Below are positions 54,924 to 64,000 of a stretch of 64,000 nt of DNA, piece after piece. Source of the stretch: Capronia americana (Eukaryota > Ascomycota > Eurotiomycetes > Chaetothyriales > Herpotrichiellaceae). Position 1 is the first letter of the stretch; each line of letters opens with the position of its first letter. Under the pieces are notes generated by a model. That model did no database searches, was not told where the DNA came from, and was given only the letters and a program-made list of their open reading frames with translations. The stretch is taken from the NCBI GenBank assembly GCA_016110215.1, contig JADWQD010000001.1:744001-808000 (forward strand). Direction: 5' to 3'. Both the position numbers and the translations under genes were made by a program.

Positions 54924-57900
54924 CTACCCGACCCACCTCCTCGCGCTTTGGAACAGCCTCATCCAAGGCCCATACTCTCCCCACTCCCCAAAACCGCCCT
55001 TGTCGTCCCGGACCTTGCCCTCGGGGATGAAACTGCCGATGCCGCCTAGGATCATTCTCTCTGGGTGAGGCATCAGTGCCAGGACTCGTCCGTCGTGGCT
55101 CCTCACGCCCGCAATGCCAGCGGGGCTACCGTTCGGGTTTGCCGGATAATTCGTCGTCGGCGTGAGGGCGTGGTTGTCGACGTACCGGATGGGAGCGAGG
55201 TTAGAGTACGCGAAATCATGAGCCAATTGGGCGTCGAGCGTTTTTCTGCTCCCGAGCGGGACCGCCGAGGGGGGGGTATCCGTTGTGAAACTGGCGCGGC
55301 CTTCACCGTGAGCGACGGCAATGGGCAACGACGAGCCAGCCATGCCGTGGAAGAAGACGCTCGGGGCCATCCCGCTTTCGGGAGGCGGATCCGAGACTTT
55401 CACCATGCAGACCCGGGCTTCGTATTGTTCGGATTCGTTGCGTTCGAAGGAGGGCCATTTCTCCGCCCCGGGGACGAGGTCCTTGAGCTTGGAGAGGACC
55501 TGACACCCGTTGCACACGCCAAGCGTGAATGTGTCTTTCCTGTCGAAGAAGGCCTTGAACTTGTTGCGCGTGGCGGAGTGGAAGAGGATGGATTTCGCCC
55601 ACCCCTGGCCTGCGCCGAGGCAGTCACCGAACGAGAAGCCGCCGCAGAGCGCGAGGCCGACAAAGGAAGAGAGGTCGTGATCGACGCCCAGGTGCGTTTG
55701 GTGTGCAGAGGGAGAGAGAATATCGCTCATGTGCACGTCTATGGCCGTGAAGCCCGCGGCGTCGAATGCGAAGGCCATTTCTGCGTGACCATTTGTTCCC
55801 TGGTCTCTGAGAATGGCGACGCGGGGGCGGGCCGTGGGACGCATATAGTTGAGCAGCGAAGCACGGTACGTATTGATGTTCTCCTTGGGACTGAATGTGA
55901 GATTGTACGAGAGGCCGGGGTCCGCGTCGTCGAGGATGCCGTTATATTCCGCGTCCGCGCAGGCGGGGTTGTCGCGAAGTCGCTGCATCCAATACGACGT
56001 GTTGGACCATTTCCTCTGTAATTGAGCTCGTGTGGCCCGGTGGATTAATTTCCCGCCGTGATAGATGGCCAGATTCTGCTGGCTGGTTTTCGTACTCACG
56101 CGGCCAATCTTGTGGATCAAGCCTGGAGGAGGCCCGCAGGTCGCGAAACATGCCTTGAAGCGATTCTCGTCCGATTTTCGCACCTGGAAGACAGCCCCGA
56201 GTTCTTCGTTAAACAAGCAGGATATCACATCTGGTGCGCGTGGTGTGGGGCAAATATCATTGATCATGATTTCTATGCCGCAGCGGCCGGCGAAGGACAT
56301 TTCCACCAGGGTAGTAAAGAGGCCGCCGTCGGAGCGGTCGTGATAGGCAAGCACGAGATCTTGTTCGTGTAGTTGCTGCGTCGCGTCGAAGAAGTCTTTG
56401 AATAAGGGGACGGAGCGGATGTCGGGGGCTTCGTCGCCGATTTGTTTGAAGGATTGGGTGAGAATGGAGCCTCCCAACGCTCGGTGTGCGAGACCTAGGT
56501 CGACGAAGAAGAGGGTCGTTTCGCCCACTTGGCTGTGGCGTTTGAGTTGCGGAGTCCACGTTTTGCGGACATCGAGGACCGGAGCGAAGGCTGATATGAC
56601 AACGGACAGGGGGGCGGTGACTTCTTTGGCTTCTTTGCTTGATGGGTCGGACCACTTCATTTTCATGGACATCGAGTCTTTGCCCACGGGAATAGAGACG
56701 CCTAGTTTGGGACATAGGTACATCCCTAGTGCTTCAACTGCCTCATAGATTCCTGCGCCTTCGCCGGGATGACTTGCTGCTGACATCCAATTTGCAGAGA
56801 GCTTGACTTGGGAAAGACGGTCAGGGAGGTCTGCTGCAGTTAAGTTCATCAGCGACTCGGCGACAGCCATGCGAGCGGATGCCGCTGGAGAGATGAGTGC
56901 AATGGTAGGTCTCTCGCCCATTGCCATTGCTTCGCCTGTCCTGATGCCGGTCGTGAGCGACGTTGCGGTGACTGAGACGTCCGCCACTGGGATTTGCCAT
57001 GGCCCGACCATTTGATCTCGAGCCGTCAATCCGCCGACTGTCCTGTCCCCTATTGTGATAAGGAAAGACTTTGACCCGACGGCAGGCATCTGCAGTACTC
57101 GGCTGATTGCTTCTTCCAGGAGACCATCCGTGGAGGCTTGAGGCACGTACATGGTCAAACTTGTGTCGAACCCGGGTAACTCTACTTTCCTCGTTGTCAC
57201 ATCTCTGGTCATCTTCGGGGGTTTACCAAAGAGAACTTCCATGGGAAGATCAATTGGGTCTTGCTGATCGTAGCCATTCGCCGGGTGGTTTCGGTCTGTT
57301 AGCCTCAATACCTGCTGCTTGGTCGCTCTTCCCACAACCGATATCTCGCATCGTTCCCGCTTGGCAATGGATCTGAATTTGTTCATGCCTTCTTGTGCCA
57401 CCGCTAGAACATACCGCTCCTGGGCCTCATTGCACCATATTTGAAGAGGGCTCATGCTCTTGTCTGCGCAGTCGATATCTCGAAGCTCAAATTCAGCTCC
57501 AAGACCGGAGTCTTTAGCGAGCTCTGGAAGGGCGTTCGACAGACCTCCTGCACCGACATCATGGATAAAGAGGATAGGATTGTGCGAACCGAGAGCTGTG
57601 CACGCGGTTATGACTTCTTGGGCTCGCCGTTGCACCTCCGGATTGCCACGCTGAACGCTTGCGAAGTCAAGCTCAGCAGTCCCCTCTCCGGAACTGACGC
57701 TAGAAGCTGCGCCGCCTCCCAAGCCAATGAGCATAGCTGGTCCACCCATTACGATCAGAAAAGCACCGTCATTGACAATTTCAGGATCTTTCAGCGCGTG
57801 TTGTGGTCGAACAGTGCCAACACCACCTGCAATCATGATAGGCTTGTGGTAGCCTCTGACCTCTGAAGAGTCTTTTCCTGTCTTCATCTCCACCAGAAGT

Positions 57901-59096
57901 GTTCTGAAGTAGCCTGCCGTACAGGGTCGACCAAACTCGTTGTTGAAAGCCGCGCTTCCGATGGGGGCTTCAAGCATAATATCAAGGCTGCTTGCAATGT
58001 GGTGGGGTTTCCCATAGTCGAGTTCCCACGGCTGGCGGTGCTCAGGTATCAGGAGGTCGGACACGCAAAATCCTGATAGTCCTGATTTTGGTTTCGCTCC
58101 TCGTCCTGTTGCGCCCTCGTCTCTGATTTCACCTCCTGAGCCTGTAGCAGCTCCCGGAAATGGAGAGACAGCGGTAGGATGATTGTGCGTCTCGACCTTG
58201 ATGAGCATATGCACTGCTTCGTTTATCGCTTTCCACTGACCATTGAAATGATCCGGAGCCCATTGGCTTCCATTACTGCCCTTAAGTACGGCTGCATTGT
58301 CACTATACGCACTGACAGTACCTTCCGGAGTCTGTTTATGGGTGTTTCTGATCATGCCAAACAAGGTGTTGGTCTTGGGCTTCCCATCGATCGTCCAGCT
58401 TGCGTTGAAGATTTTGTGTCGGCAATGCTCGGAGTTGACCTGAGCAAACATAAAGAGCTCGACATCTGTGGGCTTTCTTGGCACTGGACCATCCTTTGAA
58501 TATGCTTCGACAAGATATCGAATCTCCGAGTCATCCAGCGCGAGACCTAGCTTGCGGTTCAAGTCTCGCAAGATCTCCGCAGGGTTGTTGCCACCACTGT
58601 ATAAGTCATAAGTTCCGAGCGTACCGGGTTGTTGGTGCAGAAACAAGAGATTCAGATCGGGCTCATCTTGTGAGATGGTCTCTGTCATTCGGTCATGCAG
58701 GAAGTCGAGACTGGCGTTGTCCAGAGATTGCCCATCTTCAAGGAAAATTGTGATCTTGATGCCTCTCTCGATCCTCTGCACAACCTTTCGCAGCCCACAC
58801 ACGTGTGCAATACTCGTAGCCTTCGAACTCCACGGTGATATAGTGCCCGGTCTTGGCAAGACGTGGAGAACCGTTGAAGAGTCGTCTTCCTTTTCTTGTG
58901 CTTCTTCATGGTGCCCATTGGTCAACAACTTCATCAGAAGGGCGATGTTCTCAGAGTCAAGGGGACCAGCTGGTTCCACATAGTGAATGTACTGTCCTTG
59001 GACATCGCGAGCACCTATGTTGGCGGCGAGAGCCTGGCGGCGAAACTCGGAGAAGGCTGACGCGCCGGGGATAATACAAACCTGAGGGATAGCCAT
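54924..59096 (-). CDS. ADE6: phosphoribosylformylglycinamidine (FGAM) synthase
   Basis: A single exon of 1390 residues, the full eukaryotic length. It converts FGAR to FGAM with glutamine and ATP, the fourth step of purine synthesis, in the cytosol. The order is right: an N-terminal adaptor, a linker, two AIRS-like halves (first with FMFAQVNSEHCRHKIF and KVETHNHPTA, second with SVPVGKDSMSM-type sequence, here SIPVGKDSMSMKMKW) and a C-terminal glutaminase. The glutaminase has the nucleophile in LGVCNGCQ, and His-Glu in LALMPHPER near the end. GGPAMLIGLGGGAASS lies in the first catalytic half. All key residues are present. No intron was seen in over 4 kb, unlike most neighbours. Confidence 0.97.
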   Translation of the reverse strand: MAIPQVCIIPGASAFSEFRRQALAANIGARDVQGQYIHYVEPAGPLDSENIALLMKLLTNGHHEEAQEKEDDSSTVLHVLPRPGTISPWSSKATSIAHVCGLRKVVQRIERGIKITIFLEDGQSLDNASLDFLHDRMTETISQDEPDLNLLFLHQQPGTLGTYDLYSGGNNPAEILRDLNRKLGLALDDSEIRYLVEAYSKDGPVPRKPTDVELFMFAQVNSEHCRHKIFNASWTIDGKPKTNTLFGMIRNTHKQTPEGTVSAYSDNAAVLKGSNGSQWAPDHFNGQWKAINEAVHMLIKVETHNHPTAVSPFPGAATGSGGEIRDEGATGRGAKPKSGLSGFCVSDLLIPEHRQPWELDYGKPHHIASSLDIMLEAPIGSAAFNNEFGRPCTAGYFRTLLVEMKTGKDSSEVRGYHKPIMIAGGVGTVRPQHALKDPEIVNDGAFLIVMGGPAMLIGLGGGAASSVSSGEGTAELDFASVQRGNPEVQRRAQEVITACTALGSHNPILFIHDVGAGGLSNALPELAKDSGLGAEFELRDIDCADKSMSPLQIWCNEAQERYVLAVAQEGMNKFRSIAKRERCEISVVGRATKQQVLRLTDRNHPANGYDQQDPIDLPMEVLFGKPPKMTRDVTTRKVELPGFDTSLTMYVPQASTDGLLEEAISRVLQMPAVGSKSFLITIGDRTVGGLTARDQMVGPWQIPVADVSVTATSLTTGIRTGEAMAMGERPTIALISPAASARMAVAESLMNLTAADLPDRLSQVKLSANWMSAASHPGEGAGIYEAVEALGMYLCPKLGVSIPVGKDSMSMKMKWSDPSSKEAKEVTAPLSVVISAFAPVLDVRKTWTPQLKRHSQVGETTLFFVDLGLAHRALGGSILTQSFKQIGDEAPDIRSVPLFKDFFDATQQLHEQDLVLAYHDRSDGGLFTTLVEMSFAGRCGIEIMINDICPTPRAPDVISCLFNEELGAVFQVRKSDENRFKACFATCGPPPGLIHKIGRVSTKTSQQNLAIYHGGKLIHRATRAQLQRKWSNTSYWMQRLRDNPACADAEYNGILDDADPGLSYNLTFSPKENINTYRASLLNYMRPTARPRVAILRDQGTNGHAEMAFAFDAAGFTAIDVHMSDILSPSAHQTHLGVDHDLSSFVGLALCGGFSFGDCLGAGQGWAKSILFHSATRNKFKAFFDRKDTFTLGVCNGCQVLSKLKDLVPGAEKWPSFERNESEQYEARVCMVKVSDPPPESGMAPSVFFHGMAGSSLPIAVAHGEGRASFTTDTPPSAVPLGSRKTLDAQLAHDFAYSNLAPIRYVDNHALTPTTNYPANPNGSPAGIAGVRSHDGRVLALMPHPERMILGGIGSFIPEGKVRDDKGGFGEWGEYGPWMRLFQSARRWVG

Positions 59097-60010
59097 TACC
59101 GAGAGGGCGATATGTGACCTAGGTGCTCGCTGTCGATGGCGTGGGCACGGGACAACGACTAGACAGAAGAAGGTGATATCGCCCAGTCAACGAAAGGCGA
59201 TGTTATCCCCTCTACACCTGCGCAATGCCTGCCTGATGTGGTCAGAGTCTCGAAGAAAAAAAATGACCATCCGTGGAATCCCGAGGCCCAGTCTGCAGGC
59301 TTATCACGAGGCTGCCAATTATGTGTCCGATCATCTGCTGGAAAAAGTCATAAGGCCAGAGTCATTAGTGGGATTTACCGTCACTGGTGTGTGGTTGTAA
59401 GAAACTTGCAAAAGTCTGCTGGCTCGTGGCTTGGCAATAGTGACGTCGCCGCTTGGTGAGGTGGAGGTCATGTTGTCGTTAAAGGATCAGGCGGCATGAT
59501 TGCTCGGGTAAGGGCTGGGTGCCCCTGGGCTGATGCCTATTTTGCCGCTTAGGGCTGAGAGCGCTTCCCCAGAGAATACCGGTGGCCGACGCCCCCTTTT
59601 ACGCGGGAACCACTGCTCGTATCTTTTACTGCGGACAACTTGCATACCTCATCGCACAGGCCATCCATCTCTTAGCCGTCGGCTCGTTTGCTCACTCAAC
59701 TCAACATTCTCCAAACCGTTCTGTCAGTCTTTTCTCAAGTCGGTTGCTCCTGCATCATTTGAATTGAGCTATTCCCTCTCCAATTGGCATTCACATGGGA
59801 ACCGTGGAAGCTTTGTCTGCTCCGCCTTTTCCCTTGACCAGCTCTCCGTCATCTCCATGTTATCGCCATTGTCGAACTCTCGACCAGTGACCGGGCCCTG
59901 TCTTCTCAACGTCTGATCACAGAGCCCGATTTTCGATTCACACACCTCTCCCCACTGCCCACGCGACCCACCATCCGAAAAACCTCGAACGCGCCCTCCA
60001 TTTGACATAG
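59097..60010. promoter_or_regulatory. divergent region of ADE6 and the hexose transporter
   Basis: 914 bp. It should contain the transporter's short first exon, which I could not fix. One candidate ATG at 59857 with a donor near 59908 would join in phase to 60011, but the donor (GTCTGA) is weak. Confidence 0.35.
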
Positions 60011-62431
60011 ACGTTCCCCCATCGAACACTCAGGGCTGGTCGTAAAGACCACCCTCCCAACGCCGACACCATTTCTTCTCCTCAACGGTCCTCTCAGTCC
60101 TTCCTCCACCACCGATCGCATTCGTCTCGTTCTGGAGCTGGCTTCGACGGCCCCTCGTCCACACTGCAGGATTCTCTAGAGAACGAAAAGCACGAAAGCC
60201 CTCGGCGACCATCCTACTCGGGTTCTGAGTCTGACGATTTCTCCTTGTGGAGTGACACCGGAGATCTTGCAGAACAGCTTGCCAACGACGAAGACCCGTA
60301 TCGGATTGAGCTCGACCCTCTCACTCGGGGAGGACAGAGACTCAAAGGCTCCGGCCGTGGCCACGGTGGAGGTCGGAAGAAGAGAGTTGGATTTCGAGAA
60401 CAAGATCACCCTGAGCGGGAGCAACCCTCTCTGGGTATAGACAAAGAGGCTATCTTCATTCCGGAGCCTCCACCGAGGCACATCACCAGCACAGAAAAAT
60501 TATTAGCTCTCATCATGGCTCCCAATGATCCCCAGGCAGCCCGGGCGAAGGGGCTTGTCGGCAAGCCATTATTGTACGAAACACCGCTGGACACATCTAA
60601 CACATTGGACGTTGGCTGACTGATACGATCCAGGTATTTTACCAGTGTGTTCGTGTCCCTGGGTGTGTTTCTTTTTGGTTACGATCAGGGCGTCATGTCT
60701 GGCATTATAACGTACGTTCACCGGGCTTGTGTCACTAGCTTTGCTAACGGGGGACTAGTGGTCCCTTCTTCAGAGATGCGTTCAACCAGCCTGGGCCGGC
60801 TGAGGTAGGCACGATGGTTGCCATTCTCGAGATTGGCGCTCTTATTGCATCATTAGGTGTTGGACGTATTGGTGATATCATCGGACGCCGGCGGACCATC
60901 CTTTATGGATCGATGATATTCTTCGTGGGCGGAATGTTGCAGACATTTGCCAACGGCATGCCAATGATGATGGTGGGAAGGCTAATTGCAGGTTTGGGCG
61001 TTGGTGCTCTCTCGACCATTGTCCCTGTCTATCAATCCGAGATCAGTCCGCCACATAACAGAGGCAAGCTTGCTTGCATTGAATTCACAGGCAATATCAC
61101 CGGGTATGCTGCGAGCGTGTGGGTGGACTACTTCTGCAGCTACATCCAAAGCGACCTCTCGTGGAGAGTACCACTGTTGATGCAATGCCTCATGGGTGCG
61201 CTCCTCGGATTTGGCAGTTTGATCATTTGCGAATCTCCTCGGTGAGTCACACTGGCATGGACAATCATGGACGGTGGCTAACTAGGTCCTCTCAGATGGC
61301 TCCTGGATAACGACCATGACGAAGAGGGCATCATCGTTATTGCCAACCTTTACGGACGAGGCGACATCCACAACCCAAAGGCCCGCCAAGAGTACCGCGA
61401 GATCAAGATGAACGTTCTCCTGCAGCGCCAAGAAGGTGAGAGGTCGTACGCCGATATGTTCAGACGGTACTATAAGCGCGTCTTCATTGCCATGTCAGCC
61501 CAGGCGTTCGCACAACTCAATGGTATCAATGTCATTTCCTACTATGCACCGTTGGTGTTCGAATCGGCAGGCTGGGTCGGACGAGACGCCATTCTCATGA
61601 CCGGCATCAACGCAATTACCTACCTGGCGTCCACGGTCCCACCCTGGTACTTGGTCGATAAATGGGGGAGACGACCTATCCTGCTGTCTGGGGCAGTGGC
61701 CATGATTATTTCCCTGTCATTAATTGGGTACTTCATCTTTATCGACGTGCGGTGGACTCCGACACTGGTGGTGATATTTGTCATGATTTATAACGCAGCG
61801 TTTGGAGCCAGCTGGGGACCTATACCGTGGCTATACCCTCCGGAAATCCTGCCTTTGAGCATTCGAGCCAAAGGTGCCAGTCTGAGCACGGCCAGCAATT
61901 GGGCCTTCAACTTCCTGGTGGGCGAACTCACGCCATTGCTCCAGACGACGATCAAGTGGCGGCTGTACCTAGTACACGCCTTCTTCTGTGCTGTCAGTTT
62001 CGTGCTCGGTGAGTCACGGCGCAATTTCACTTTGTCCGGGAGCTAACCGCGTACCAGTCTATTTTGTGTATCCAGAGACGGCCAACGTGCGGCTCGAAGA
62101 CATGAACGCGCTCTTTGGGGACGCCACAACCGCAATGCCGACACCGTCGACCCAGGCGGAACGAGGCTCACTCATGGGCGTGGGGTCACCGTCATCTATT
62201 GATATCAGACAGGGTGCCCCTCAGCCGGGTGTCTTCTCCGCGGACGCTGCCATCCCCGGTCTCGACATCGACCCTCCCGACGTGCAACTGGACGCGAACG
62301 GCAACCCAAGAGGACGGAGTCGGAGCACTCAAGAAGGCATCGGAGGCTGGATTGGCCGCATGGTTTCGCGGTCACGGCAGGAAAGCGGGTCTCGTGGACA
62401 ATACGGCAAAATCGGACAAGACGAGGATTGA
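60011..62431 (+). CDS. MFS hexose (sugar) transporter, 5' end unresolved
   Basis: Exons 60011-60573, 60634-60711, 60759-61241, 61296-62008 and 62058-62431; 736 residues are read and a small first exon is missing. Four introns of 47-60 nt follow, three with a GCTAAC branch. A long hydrophilic N-terminus of about 190 residues (SDDFSLWSDTGDLAEQL, then PPRHITSTEKLLALIMAPND) precedes 12 membrane segments. Sugar-porter marks are clear: FLFGYDQGVMSG in segment 1, GRIGDIIGRRR in loop 2-3, PVYQSEISPPHNRGKL after segment 4, AQLNGINVISYYAP in segment 7, DKWGRRP in loop 8-9 and YPPEILPLSIRAKG after segment 10. The C-terminal tail is long and disordered. It takes up monosaccharides by proton symport. A shorter protein could start at the internal ATG 60514. 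Confidence 0.88.
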
Positions 62432-63051
62432 AACCGGATGACCAGCTCACAATCTTCAGCTATAAACCTACAATCTTCTGCTATTTAGACTACAATCTTC
62501 AGCTTATCATTGCTGGATGTTGTTGCATTGGTTACGGTGTGCATGGCGCAAAAAACAACCAACTACAGTAGCAATACTAGACCAGAAGGGAATGAAAAAC
62601 ATCGCCTATACACCCAACATGCAACACGGGTACGTAGTCCGTACGCAGTCATCTATTTCCTCGAGTACGTTGAGGCCAACCGCCATGACATGACAACGAG
62701 GAACCATTGGCGGGACGAGCGAAATAACGCTCATAACCTCAGCTCCTGCAGGCCAACCTCGTACCCTCGTACACTACACAGAGACAGCGAGGATAGAGTC
62801 TGAATGGTGCGGTAAAGGTAGGCGGGTACTGTACAAAGGTTCTTGCGCGGTACGCCTTCTCACAAAATGATGGACCTCGCCTGGCCGCAAACGTTTCAGA
62901 CAAGAGGTAGTTATGGAAAATTGCAGGCATTTTATGTACGTAGTCAAGTCTGCTCATCTTGGGGTCGCTAAAGTGGTATCTCTCATTCATCAAAACGCAC
63001 GCACATTGCCAATATCATGTCGGTGCACTCGCTGCATACGTGCATCCACGC
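62432..63051. other. convergent 3' region with a short triplicated motif
   Basis: 620 bp. ACAATCTTCAGCT-like 13-mers repeat at 62449, 62470 and 62492, probably in the transporter 3' UTR. Otherwise nothing coding. Confidence 0.5.
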
Positions 63052-64000
63052 TCATAAATCAATGCTGGTCTTCCAGTCGACCTTCTCCTTCTCCGCCCAC
63101 TCCTCGAGAAATACCAGGCCGAATCTGACAGCCTCGAATGCTGTGGTACTAGCGTCCAATGGCAGGTAAAAGTCCTTCGGAATTCTGGAAGGCGTGGGCT
63201 TCTCTTGGAGTCTTGTACTCGAATCCTTCGACCGCTTCGACCATGTGATCGGATACTCGCGTTCCAGCAGGTCGAGCGATAGAAGGCGCGAACCGTCCAG
63301 CCAGGCGGTCTGTAACTCTCGGGCGTTTGTGATAAGCTGGTCTTTGAATTCCACGTATCCCTTCTTGTATTTTTCTCCGTCCTCGTTCGTCTTCGTGATG
63401 CCGTCGCTCCCGGGTGTTGGTGCGGAATTGCAGTAGTCCTCAGGTAGCGGATCTCGCGCCAGTTTCTCCATGTCGTACTTGTGAACGAGTTGCCGACAGA
63501 CTGCTCCCAGCTGGACAACCAGAGCATGAAGATGTGGAAACTTCCTCGATGCACGCCACACGAAAATATGATACGCTAGAATGTTCCTCCAGCCTGGATC
63601 GGCATTAGGACGCGCATGTGACATCGAGCCGATGTTGATCATAAAGCAGAGTAAGGCATCAATCAGCAGCAGTATCGCTTTAGGAGTTTCAAGCTGAGGC
63701 TGTAGAGCAGTCCCCTCATTCTTGACTTTGCGGCCCAGTGCGAAATACTTGTCATTCAAACTGACCCACTGTTGTCGGTCTTCTTGTCGGGAGGAGGTAG
63801 CACTGCCTGGGGGTTGAGGGGAAGGCTTGGGTGCTGCTTGTGGTGTTGAGACCCTCGGCTTATCTCCAGTAGGGGTGGGAGCATCAGCACCATCAGTCGA
63901 CTCGACTCGCCGCATGGCGGTGGATTTGAACTCCTTCTTGGGCGTAGAGAAAGTTGACCGGGATGGGTTTGATAACGGTGTCTTGCCAGCAGGTGGTATT
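63052..64000 (-). CDS. probable Ell-binding protein Ebp1 / AFF4-like C-terminal-domain protein, partial
   Basis: The frame is open from the window edge at 64000 to a stop at 63052-63054, so the N-terminus lies outside. The first visible 80 residues are Pro/Ser/Thr-rich and disordered. The rest is an all-helical domain beginning WVSLNDKYFALGRKVKNEG, then AILLLIDALLCFMINIGSMSHA, WRNILAYHIFVWRASRKFPHLHALV and QLITNARELQTAWLDGSRLLSLDLLEREYP. This pattern resembles the C-terminal homology domain of AFF4 and of fission-yeast Ebp1, partners of Ell in the super elongation complex that helps RNA polymerase II. A nuclear role is inferred from that. The family call is from pattern recall and is moderately sure. 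Confidence 0.55.
   Translation of the reverse strand, partial: IPPAGKTPLSNPSRSTFSTPKKEFKSTAMRRVESTDGADAPTPTGDKPRVSTPQAAPKPSPQPPGSATSSRQEDRQQWVSLNDKYFALGRKVKNEGTALQPQLETPKAILLLIDALLCFMINIGSMSHARPNADPGWRNILAYHIFVWRASRKFPHLHALVVQLGAVCRQLVHKYDMEKLARDPLPEDYCNSAPTPGSDGITKTNEDGEKYKKGYVEFKDQLITNARELQTAWLDGSRLLSLDLLEREYPITWSKRSKDSSTRLQEKPTPSRIPKDFYLPLDASTTAFEAVRFGLVFLEEWAEKEKVDWKTSIDL

Noticed and set aside
55065..56021. 318-codon plus-strand frame
   Set aside because: Antisense to ADE6, which is certain; no motif of its own.
1..64000. tRNA genes, CRISPR arrays, intact transposons
   Set aside because: Scanned for B-box-like GGTTCGANNCC with a matching A box, regular spaced repeats, and transposase or reverse-transcriptase motifs; none held up by eye.

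Overview
The window reads as nuclear DNA of a filamentous ascomycete (Pezizomycotina). Genes are dense and carry short phased introns of about 47-120 nt, with GTRAGT-like donors and CTRAC-like branch sites. Families typical of these fungi are present: Zn2Cys6 and Ndt80 transcription factors, a HET-domain protein, a CYP504-type P450, and MFS transporters of the TRI12, ACS and hexose types. The order or genus cannot be fixed from sequence alone. I see no tRNA, rRNA, CRISPR array or intact transposon. All exon/intron structures were read by eye from splice motifs and reading frames.

Layout. (1) 1.4-7 kb: an unusual Ndt80-type DNA-binding protein fused to a fungal membrane-anchored C-terminal domain, then a 14-TM-type efflux transporter. 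(2) 8-20 kb: an aromatic-acid catabolic cluster. It holds a Zn2Cys6 regulator, homogentisate dioxygenase (hmgA), fumarylacetoacetase (fahA, divergent from hmgA), a CYP504-like phenylacetate-hydroxylase P450, a decayed alpha/beta hydrolase and a 2-oxoglutarate dioxygenase. CYP504 enzymes feed phenylacetate into homogentisate, which HmgA and FahA then break down. Maleylacetoacetate isomerase and 4-hydroxyphenylpyruvate dioxygenase are not in the window. (3) 20-31 kb: mostly conserved genes, namely a GCP5-like gamma-tubulin complex subunit, a pICln/Lot5-like protein, a GT15 alpha-1,2-mannosyltransferase, a UbiA prenyltransferase and an ACS-family transporter.

(4) 31-50.5 kb: an accessory, partly decaying stretch. 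It contains a histidinol-dehydrogenase relic, a large membrane protein with two apparent frameshifts, a HET-domain protein, a DUF4291 protein, an HD-domain cyanamide-hydratase-like protein, a LaeA-like methyltransferase, a disrupted HeLo-like/STAND N-terminal gene, a three-exon membrane protein and a 917-residue Cys-rich zinc-finger-like protein. Short tandem duplications and gene-poor gaps separate them. (5) 51-64 kb: conserved housekeeping genes again, namely COX6, a fatty-acid elongase, FGAM synthase (ADE6), a hexose transporter and a probable Ebp1/AFF4-like transcription-elongation partner cut by the window end.

The points most worth a second look are the Ndt80 chimera, the compact phenylacetate/homogentisate cluster with its shared promoter, and the 31-50 kb island, where allorecognition-type genes (HET, HeLo-like) sit beside broken genes.
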